Shown here piece by piece: positions 47,916-53,523 of a stretch of DNA of 53,523 nucleotides (within the stretch, counting starts at the first letter, position 1; the number at the start of each line of letters is the position of its first letter). The DNA comes from Candidatus Ghiorseimicrobium undicola (GTDB lineage Bacteria > Omnitrophota > Gorgyraeia > Ghiorseimicrobiales > Ghiorseimicrobiaceae). The stretch lies in NCBI GenBank assembly GCA_002796125.1, contig PCWA01000007.1, forward strand, positions 1 to 53,523, read 5' to 3'. The notes under the pieces are model-generated. The model was not told the DNA's origin. It saw only the letters and a program-made list of their open reading frames with translations, and did no database searches. Made by a program: the position numbers and the translations under genes.

Positions 47916-49877
47916 ATGACTGCAAACAATTATAACGCGCACAAAAATAAAAAAACATCAGGTAATAAAAAACCGGGTAAACCCAACAAAAACAATATGT
48001 TCTCGCGGAGAATGATAATAATCGCCATATTGCTTTTATGCGTACTTTATCTGGCAAACTGGCCTTCCGGCAGCCAGCAAACGTCTTTATTTGGAGTTAC
48101 GGAAAAATTAAGCTACGGGCAGTTTTATAAAATGCTCGAAGAAAACCCCGGCAACCCCACAATAAAATCGGCATACAAAACTGAAGATATAATAGAAGGC
48201 GAGCTTATTGACGGCAGGCGGTTTAGCGTGCACGTGCCGGACGGCGACGAAGAACTCATTCCATTGCTGCGTAAAAATATAGAAGGTTTTGAAATCAGGC
48301 CGCCGGGGGCGCTTTGGACGGCATTGCTTTATCTTGCGCCATGGATTTTAATACTTGCCTTTTTCTGGTATTTTAGCTACCGCGGGACACAGATGGGAAA
48401 CAAAATCTGGTCCTTCGGGAAAATTAAATCCCGCCCGCCTGAAGATGCCAACGCCAAACGTGCCACCTTCGCTGATGTGGCTGGAATAGAAGAAGCCAAA
48501 GAGGAACTGCAGGAAGTGATAGAATTTCTTAAGGACCCGAAACGCTTCCAGCGCTTAGGGGGCAAGATACCCAAAGGCGTCCTGCTTGTCGGCCCTCCCG
48601 GATGCGGAAAAACACTCCTTGCCAAAGCAGTGGCGGGAGAAGCGGGAGTCCCTTTTTTTTCAATGAGCGGCTCTGACTTTGTGGAAATGTTTGTGGGTGT
48701 AGGAGCCTCGCGCGTACGCGACCTTTTTGAACAGGGACGAAAAGCAGCCAAACTCTCCGGTAAAGGATGTATCGTTTTTATAGATGAAATCGATGCTGTT
48801 GGACGGCAGCGTTTTGCCGGCATAGGCGGAGGGCATGACGAAAGAGAACAAACACTAAATCAGCTTTTAGGTGAGATGGACGGCTTTGATACAACCGAAG
48901 GCCTGATTATAGTGGCAGCGACCAATCGCCCCGATACACTCGATCCGGCATTATTACGCCCGGGAAGATTCGACAGGCACATAGTAGTAAATCTGCCGGA
49001 TATATTAGGAAGAGAAGCAATTTTGAAAGTACACACCAGAAAAATAAAGCTTTCAGACGACGTTGATTTCAAAATTATCGCCAAACAAACCGCGGGATTC
49101 TCCGGAGCGGACCTTGCCAACCTATGCAATGAATCCGCCTTACTGGCCGCGCGCTTTAATAAAGAATCCGTCAGCATGAAAGAGATGGAATCAGCCATAG
49201 AGCGGGTGCTCATGGGCCCTGAGAAAAAAAGCCGCATAATATCAAAACGTGAAAAAAGTATCGTGGCATTTCATGAATCTGGGCACGCGATGCTTTCACT
49301 TTTAATACCCGAGGCTGATCCACTGCGTAAAGTTTCGATTATTCCCCGCGGGCTGGCCGGAGGATATACGATTATGCCCCAGCAGGAAGATCGGCATTAC
49401 TGGACAAAAAATGAGCTTATCGCGCGCCTTACCGTAGCGTTAGGCGGCAGGGTATCCGAACAAATGAATATGGGTGAAATCACAACCGGCGCGGAAAACG
49501 ACCTGCGCCAGGCAACTGAGCTTGCGCGCAGAATGGCCTGCGAATTCGGCATGAGCGAAAAAATCGGGCATATGACACTCGGCAAACACCATGGGCCGTT
49601 ATTTTTAGGCCGGGATATAATGGAAGAACGCGACTATAGCGAGGAAACAGCAAAGCTAATCGATGAAGAAGTAAAAAAGATAATATACCAGGCGCATGAA
49701 CGCGCGAAAAATATCCTGGAATCCAATAAAGATAAGCTCACCTTACTGGCAAATGCGCTCCTGGAGAAAGAAGTCTTAGGCGTCGATGAGGTAAGAAAAT
49801 TAACGGGAATTCCTGCGCCTGAAGATAAAGAATCCGCTGAGAAAACAACAGTGAGCCAGAAAACAGACGGCGCGTAA
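47916..49877 (+). CDS. ftsH: ATP-dependent zinc metalloprotease FtsH
   Basis: A membrane-anchored AAA protease that degrades membrane and regulatory proteins; 653 residues. A Lys/Asn-rich N-terminus, a first membrane helix (about 29-45), a periplasmic domain, a second helix (about 133-152), AAA domain (GPPGCGKT Walker A; FIDEIDA Walker [20 protein letters not shown] second region of homology), and zinc site HESGH with a distant Asp. gaggag-type site (aggag at 47907-47911). It follows tilS. folP and pdxJ come next. Confidence 0.97.
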   Translation: MTANNYNAHKNKKTSGNKKPGKPNKNNMFSRRMIIIAILLLCVLYLANWPSGSQQTSLFGVTEKLSYGQFYKMLEENPGNPTIKSAYKTEDIIEGELIDGRRFSVHVPDGDEELIPLLRKNIEGFEIRPPGALWTALLYLAPWILILAFFWYFSYRGTQMGNKIWSFGKIKSRPPEDANAKRATFADVAGIEEAKEELQEVIEFLKDPKRFQRLGGKIPKGVLLVGPPGCGKTLLAKAVAGEAGVPFFSMSGSDFVEMFVGVGASRVRDLFEQGRKAAKLSGKGCIVFIDEIDAVGRQRFAGIGGGHDEREQTLNQLLGEMDGFDTTEGLIIVAATNRPDTLDPALLRPGRFDRHIVVNLPDILGREAILKVHTRKIKLSDDVDFKIIAKQTAGFSGADLANLCNESALLAARFNKESVSMKEMESAIERVLMGPEKKSRIISKREKSIVAFHESGHAMLSLLIPEADPLRKVSIIPRGLAGGYTIMPQQEDRHYWTKNELIARLTVALGGRVSEQMNMGEITTGAENDLRQATELARRMACEFGMSEKIGHMTLGKHHGPLFLGRDIMEERDYSEETAKLIDEEVKKIIYQAHERAKNILESNKDKLTLLANALLEKEVLGVDEVRKLTGIPAPEDKESAEKTTVSQKTDGA

Positions 49878-49903
49878 AATCGATTCTAAGGTTTTCTATC
49901 TTT

Positions 49904-50818
49904 ATGGGTTTATCCTCCGATATAAACACTAAACAAAAATATCCGCGCTCAAAATTCAGCCTAACCGCCGGAAACTATAAACTTAACCTGGGAACAAATA
50001 CCAGAATAATGGGTATTTTAAACATTACCCCGGATTCATTCAGCGGAGACGGCCTATACAAAACCAAAACTAATAATCCAGAGCTAAGAACTGCGAAAAT
50101 TATTGAAGCCGCTGAAAAAATGGCAGAAGACGGAGCTGACATAATCGACGTAGGAGGCGAATCAACAAGGCCTAATGCGGAGCCCATAGCGCAAGACGAA
50201 GAGATTAAGCGCGTTATCCCCGTAATAAAATTACTGAGCAAAAAAATAGCTCTACCAATATCTATTGATACTTATAAGCCGGAAGTAGCCGAACAAGCCC
50301 TGGATAACGGAGCAAGCATAGTTAACGATATCACGGCTATATCCAGCCAAAAGATGGGCAGCGTAATAAAAAAATATAACGCGGCTGTTGTCTTGATGCA
50401 TATGCGGGGAAACCCATCCAATATGCAGGACAACCCCGAATATGCCGATCTTATTAGCGAAATAGCTAGTTTTTTAAGCAGCGCGGTTAGGCGCGCGATG
50501 GATGCCGGCATAAGCAAATCGCAAATAATTATTGACCCGGGTATCGGCTTTGGAAAAACCCCCGCGCATAACCTTGAAATAATAAACCGCCTTGGCGAAT
50601 TGCGCGATATAGATTTTCCGATTTTGGCAGGGCCTTCGAGAAAATCATTTATCGGCCATATCATTGATAAAAAACCGGGCGAACGCTTATTCGGCACATC
50701 CGCCGCGATAGCCATGCTTATTGCCAATGGCATTCATATAGTACGCGTCCACGATGTAGGCGAAATATCCGATGTCGTAAAAGTATCGGATGCCATACTA
50801 AACTCAAGCCATGAATAA
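49904..50818 (+). CDS. folP: Dihydropteroate synthase
   Basis: Condenses p-aminobenzoate with hydroxymethyldihydropterin diphosphate in folate synthesis; 304 residues with a 25-residue N-terminal extension. Motifs: IMGILNITPDSFSGDG, ADIIDVGGESTRPNA, ISIDTYKPEVAEQAL, NDITA, VLMHMRG, DPGIGFGKT and AGPSRKSFIG. Folate supply is relevant to the Wood-Ljungdahl genes in this window. Its end overlaps pdxJ by 8 nt, and ftsH lies upstream, an ftsH-folP neighbourhood found in many bacteria. Confidence 0.96.
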   Translation: MGLSSDINTKQKYPRSKFSLTAGNYKLNLGTNTRIMGILNITPDSFSGDGLYKTKTNNPELRTAKIIEAAEKMAEDGADIIDVGGESTRPNAEPIAQDEEIKRVIPVIKLLSKKIALPISIDTYKPEVAEQALDNGASIVNDITAISSQKMGSVIKKYNAAVVLMHMRGNPSNMQDNPEYADLISEIASFLSSAVRRAMDAGISKSQIIIDPGIGFGKTPAHNLEIINRLGELRDIDFPILAGPSRKSFIGHIIDKKPGERLFGTSAAIAMLIANGIHIVRVHDVGEISDVVKVSDAILNSSHE

Positions 50819-51539
50819 TAAACCGAAACGCCTGGGTGTAAATATTGACCATATCGCAACTATACGGCAATTAAGGCGCGGAAGAAATCCCGACCCGGTC
50901 TACGCTGCCGCGATAGTTGAGCAGGCAGGCGCCGATGGGGTTGTGGCCCACCTCAGAGAAGACAGGCGCCATATAAACGACAATGACCTGGCGCTCTTAA
51001 AGAAATCCGTGACAACGCAGCTCAACCTGGAAATGTCAATAAACCCTGAAATCGTCGCCATTGCCGCAAAGACTAAACCGCATCAGGCAACGCTTGTCCC
51101 GGAAAAACGCCGGGAATTAACCACAGAGGGCGGATTAAATGTGCATGGATTAAAGCCGCGGATAAAAAAGGCCGTATCTCGCCTTAAAGATAAAGGCATT
51201 AAAGTCAGCTTATTTATCGAGCCAAGCTTCGATCAGGTGGAAGAATCAAAGACAATCGGCGCTGACTCTATAGAATTACACACGGGAAAATACGCGCTGG
51301 CCAAAGGCGTAGACCGAGAGAACGAATTAGGCCAGATAATAAAGGCCGCCCGGTATGCTAAAAAAATAGGGCTTTCGGTCTTTGCCGGGCACGGGCTTGA
51401 TTATCGCAACGTAAAACCCATAGCCGGGATAGAAGAAATAGAAGAGCTGAACATAGGCTATTCCATCATCTGCAGGGCGGTATTTGTAGGGCTGGAGACA
51501 GCGGTAAAAGAAATGCTGCGGCTTATTAAATCTGCGTAA
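50811..51539 (+). CDS. pdxJ: Pyridoxine 5'-phosphate synthase
   Basis: Last step of the DXP-dependent vitamin B6 pathway, joining 1-deoxyxylulose 5-phosphate and aminoacetone 3-phosphate; 242 residues. The TIM-barrel signature is clear: LGVNIDHIATIRQLRRGRNP, ADGVVAHLREDRRHI, LNLEMSINPEI, TLVPEKRRELTTEGGL, SLFIEPSFDQV, ELHTGKYA, VFAGHGLDYRNV and ELNIGYSIICRAV. Overlaps folP. The order pdxJ-acpS is common. Confidence 0.96.
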   Translation: MNNKPKRLGVNIDHIATIRQLRRGRNPDPVYAAAIVEQAGADGVVAHLREDRRHINDNDLALLKKSVTTQLNLEMSINPEIVAIAAKTKPHQATLVPEKRRELTTEGGLNVHGLKPRIKKAVSRLKDKGIKVSLFIEPSFDQVEESKTIGADSIELHTGKYALAKGVDRENELGQIIKAARYAKKIGLSVFAGHGLDYRNVKPIAGIEEIEELNIGYSIICRAVFVGLETAVKEMLRLIKSA

Positions 51540-51572
51540 TCATTTTTTTGAATCAGCGTAATCATATTTAAA

Positions 51573-51938
51573 ATGGAAATAATCGGAAGCGGAATAGACA
51601 TAGTGGAAGTAAAGCGCCTCAGGCGTACGATCAAAAGATGGGGCGATCAATTTCTCAGGCGCGTCTTTACCGAAACGGAAATGAAATACGCCGGAAACAG
51701 GCGCGCGCTCTATGAACATCTTGCCGGCAGGTTTGCCGCAAAAGAAGCGATTATCAAAGCTACCAACGTCGGAGAACTGGCATTTACCGACATAGAAATA
51801 ATCAACAATAAAACCGGTAAGCCTTGCGCTACGATAATCAACAAAAAATCCGCCAACAAAAAATACGCGATATCAGTTTCCATATCGCACATCAAAGACT
51901 ATGCGGTTGCCAACGCGGTTGTTACAACGAAAGATTAA
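51573..51938 (+). CDS. acpS: Holo-[acyl-carrier-protein] synthase
   Basis: Transfers 4'-phosphopantetheine from CoA to acyl carrier protein; 121 residues. GIDIVEVKRLR holds the metal-binding Asp, RVFTETEMKYA follows, and GRFAAKEAIIKAT is the central signature with the catalytic Glu. The last 38 nt overlap the start of nnrD. pdxJ-acpS-nnrD is a familiar bacterial order, usually with NnrE fused to NnrD. Confidence 0.93.
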   Translation: MEIIGSGIDIVEVKRLRRTIKRWGDQFLRRVFTETEMKYAGNRRALYEHLAGRFAAKEAIIKATNVGELAFTDIEIINNKTGKPCATIINKKSANKKYAISVSISHIKDYAVANAVVTTKD

Positions 51939-52761
51939 TTCGCATAAAGGCGATTTCGGGCACGTATTTATACTTGCTGGATCCGCGCCTTTTACGGGAG
52001 CAGCCCTGCTTACGGCGCGCGCCTGTCTTCGCGCGGGCGCGGGCCTGGTAACCTTAGGGATACCGAAATCTTTGCATAGCGTATACGCCAGAAGAATAAT
52101 CGAGCTAATGCTGAAAACCCTGCCCGAAACAAAAGATAAAACGTTAAGCGTGAAAGCATATCCTGAAATTATTAAATTTTTAGATAAAAACGCGGATGTA
52201 TTAATAATCGGGCCCGGCCTGTCCCGGAATAAATCAACGCAGGAATTAGCGCGTAAGGTTATCAAAAATTGCCCCAAGCCGATGGTCATAGACGCCGACG
52301 CCCTTAACGCTTTAGCCGGTAATCTACATCTTCTACGTAATACCCAATACCCAATACGCGATACAATAGTAACTCCGCATGCCGGGGAAATGTCACGCCT
52401 GACCGGCCTAAGCATAGACAGAATAAAAAAAAATCGTAAAAGTATTGCAAAAAAGGCGGCTGTCGAATATAATATTACGGTCGTGCTTAAAGGGCATAAC
52501 ACGGTTGTCGCAAGCCCAAAATACATATACGTAAATAAAACCGGTAATCCCGGTATGGCGACAGCCGGTTCCGGAGATGTATTAAGCGGCATAATAGGCG
52601 CATTCGCGGCTCAAGGGCTTGATATGTTCAGCGCTGCAAAATACGCGGCCTATCTGCATGGCAAAGCCGGTGATTTAGCCGTAAGACAAAAAACACAGAT
52701 TGGCATGATCGCCTCAGATATTATTGAAAAAATCCCTGAGGCAATAAAAAAGAGTAGTTAA
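51901..52761 (+). CDS. nnrD: ADP-dependent NAD(P)H-hydrate dehydratase
   Basis: Repairs damaged NAD(P)H hydrates; a ribokinase-fold enzyme. The 286 residues correspond to the NnrD (YjeF C-terminal) part only. Blocks: INSHKGDFGHVFILAGS, TGAALLTARACLRAGAGLVT, VLIIGPGL, VIDADALNALA, TIVTPHAGEMSRLTG, VVLKGHNTVV, NPGMATAGSGDVLSGIIGA. The NnrE epimerase domain is absent. Bases 52336-52365 (cgtaatacccaatacccaat...) look like short repeats inserted in frame before the TPHAGE motif. The start at 51901 overlaps acpS by 38 nt, consistent with the conserved LxxRKxxSHKGDFG beginning. Confidence 0.93.
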   Translation: MRLPTRLLQRKINSHKGDFGHVFILAGSAPFTGAALLTARACLRAGAGLVTLGIPKSLHSVYARRIIELMLKTLPETKDKTLSVKAYPEIIKFLDKNADVLIIGPGLSRNKSTQELARKVIKNCPKPMVIDADALNALAGNLHLLRNTQYPIRDTIVTPHAGEMSRLTGLSIDRIKKNRKSIAKKAAVEYNITVVLKGHNTVVASPKYIYVNKTGNPGMATAGSGDVLSGIIGAFAAQGLDMFSAAKYAAYLHGKAGDLAVRQKTQIGMIASDIIEKIPEAIKKSS

Positions 52762-52762
52762 T

Positions 52763-52838
52763 GCCGGCGTAGCTCAGTTGGTAGAGCAGGGGTTTTGTAA
52801 ACCTCTGGTCGGGGGTTCAAGTCCTCTCGCCGGCTCCA
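52763..52838 (+). tRNA. tRNA-Thr (TGT)
   Basis: 76 nt with encoded CCA at 52836-52838. The acceptor gccggcg pairs with cgccggc, and the anticodon loop tttgtaa gives TGT. It lies 1 nt after the nnrD stop. A Thr-Tyr tRNA order is often found ahead of tuf in bacteria; here it is interrupted by the tRNA-Tyr element. Confidence 0.93.
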
Positions 52839-52965
52839 TATAAAAATATATTCATTGATAATCGATATAACAGAGAATAGAACGTAATTGACATGAACTT
52901 ATTAAGCTTAATTTTTTGATTTTTAATTATCAATTACTCAAAAAAATTTTTGAAACAAACTTTTT

Positions 52966-52987
52966 GGGCAGGTACCCAAGCGGCCAA
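52966..52987 (+). pseudogene. 22-nt 5' fragment of tRNA-Tyr
   Basis: gggcaggtacccaagcggcc plus aa is identical to the first 22 nt of the intact tRNA-Tyr at 53329. Nothing of the rest of the tRNA follows; palindromes do. The distance between the two copies is 363 bp, so this looks like the flank of an inserted unit or a target-site duplication. Confidence 0.85.
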
Positions 52988-53066
52988 TCCGCCTACGCGA
53001 ACTATGTTCGCTACGGCGGACCCGCCGTAGCTTGCCTTTGTTAAAGTTATGGCAAGTGTAGGCGGG
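52988..53066. repeat. Two palindromes upstream of the GIY-YIG gene
   Basis: tccgcctacgcgaac pairs with gttcgctacggcgga (13 of 15 bp), then cccgccgtagcttgcc pairs with ggcaagtgtaggcggg (14 of 16 bp). The first contains the tccgcc...ggcgga word also found at 8848-8866. The ribosome site for the GIY-YIG gene (ggagg, 53065-53069) adjoins the second. Confidence 0.75.
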
Positions 53067-53081
53067 AGGGGACAGGCATCT

Positions 53082-53366
53082 ATGGCAGCATATACATACG
53101 TTCTTAAAAGCCTGAAGGACCAAAGATTGTATGTGGGCGCAACACGCCTGGAAGTTTCGCAGCGTTTACAGCGGCATAACGCTGGCGATATTACATCTAC
53201 GAAGAATCGCCGGCCACTAATTCTTCTGCACTATGAAACGTTTAATGATTATTCCGGCGCAAGAAAACGGGAACTGTATCTTAAAACCGGCAGCGGCCGG
53301 GAACATTTACTTCGAATTTTAGAAAATCGGGCAGGTACCCAAGCGGCCAAAGGGGACAGACTGTAA
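53082..53366 (+). CDS. GIY-YIG endonuclease, tRNA-embedded
   Basis: 94 residues from the ATG at 53082 (ggagg at 53065-53069); an upstream ATG at 53049 adds 11 residues. It is a minimal GIY-YIG nuclease: AYTYVLKSLKDQRLYVGATR (GIY and YIG as TYV and YVG), RLQRHNAGD with the conserved Arg, RRPLILLHYETF, and KRELYLKTGSGR with the candidate metal Glu. The last 13 residues (RAGTQAAKGDRL with its lead-in) are coded by the tRNA-Tyr 5' half, and the stop TAA is in its anticodon loop. COG2827-type proteins of this size are common in candidate-phylum genomes near tRNAs. Function unproven; mobility is inferred from the duplicated tRNA end. Confidence 0.88.
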   Translation: MAAYTYVLKSLKDQRLYVGATRLEVSQRLQRHNAGDITSTKNRRPLILLHYETFNDYSGARKRELYLKTGSGREHLLRILENRAGTQAAKGDRL

Positions 53367-53411
53367 ATCTGTTGCATTATTGCTTCAGAGGTTCGAACCC
53401 TCTCCTGCCCA
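53329..53411 (+). tRNA. tRNA-Tyr (GTA)
   Basis: 83 nt. The acceptor gggcagg pairs with cctgccc, and the anticodon stem acaga/tctgt holds loop ctgtaaa (anticodon GTA, 53363-53365). A long variable arm, as in type II tRNAs, is followed by T-arm agagg-ttcgaac-cctct. Discriminator A, no encoded CCA. The first 38 nt are also the 3' end of the GIY-YIG reading frame. It is complete and probably functional, but its 5' flank is now the end of the endonuclease gene. Confidence 0.95.
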
Positions 53412-53523
53412 TTATTTTTGCCTTTGGCAAAAATAATAGAGCAATTGAAAATTGAACAATAGAACAATATAATACATGCCAAAATTTTCAATCGCGGTCT
53501 ATTTTCTATTGTTCGATTGCTCA
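53411..53523. repeat. Hairpin after tRNA-Tyr and AT-rich palindromic tail
   Basis: attatttttgcc-ttt-ggcaaaaataat is a perfect 12-bp stem (53411-53437), similar in form to the hairpin after tRNA-Met. It has no U-tract. Then gagcaattg ... cgattgctc (53439-53522) forms a larger imperfect palindrome. Its words (attgttc, attgctc) match the left edge of the window. Confidence 0.6.

Noticed and set aside
52888-52893. TTGACA as tRNA-Tyr promoter
   Set aside because: No acceptable -10 at 16-18 bp (attttt only); kept out of the feature list.
52938-53123. Minus-strand ORF over the tRNA fragment and palindromes
   Set aside because: Composed of antisense repeat sequence, no ribosome site, overlaps the supported GIY-YIG gene.

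Overview
The window looks like one contiguous piece of a bacterial chromosome from the PVC superphylum, most likely an Omnitrophota (candidate phylum OP3) genome. This is inferred from gene content, not from a search. The pointers are a PVC-type 'small basic protein' (16918-17187), Wood-Ljungdahl corrinoid-protein genes, a Gram-negative envelope (ADP-heptose genes, SPOR and LytM proteins, a large outer-membrane barrel) and abundant palindromic repeats. Almost every gene is on the + strand. Only a GspC-like protein (20000-20401) and a small secreted protein (28513-28812) are on the - strand. No rRNA, CRISPR array, transposase or prophage was seen.

Layout. 119-5647 is a housekeeping run resembling the Bacillus aroQ-peptidase-efp-accB-accC-Asp23 neighbourhood. 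5717-10281 carries a probable PPi-dependent phosphofructokinase, ADP-heptose genes (gmhA, hldC) and thiamine genes (a split thiD2/thiE pair, then thiC). 10295-19984 has tRNA-Gly, envelope proteins, an AAA ATPase, a phosphoesterase, HIT, dGTPase, HD-GYP, SPOR, the PVC protein, SH3, an M50 protease and aroB. 20000-28812 is the accessory heart of the window: a surface-fibre locus of a GH26-like enzyme fused to a subunit domain, a three-repeat beta-sandwich protein, a subunit, a chaperone-like protein and a usher-like outer-membrane protein. It faces a small secreted protein behind a c-di-GMP-I riboswitch. 29234-37576 has gatCAB, ctpA, a YibQ-type deacetylase, tsaD, MgtC, a bactofilin-HTH fusion, a membrane HTH protein and larB. 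37636-43956 has an FmdE-like protein and the corrinoid-protein part of the CODH/ACS system (acsC, RACo, cooC/acsF, acsD, acsE). 44172-46847 has tRNA-Met and a set of small envelope proteins, the first behind a sigma-54-type promoter. 46863-52761 has tilS, ftsH, folP, pdxJ, acpS and nnrD. The end holds tRNA-Thr, then a tRNA-Tyr gene that has acquired a 363-bp GIY-YIG endonuclease unit.

The least expected signals are four. (1) A chaperone-usher-like surface system has its enzyme and structural subunit sharing one fold. (2) A three-copy modular palindromic element always ends at the start codon of the next gene, with compensatory changes in its stems. (3) A GIY-YIG gene sits between a 22-bp fragment of tRNA-Tyr and the complete tRNA-Tyr, and its stop codon lies in the anticodon loop. 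(4) Cyclic-di-GMP recurs as a theme: an HD-GYP enzyme, a stand-alone MshEN domain and a GEMM-I riboswitch.
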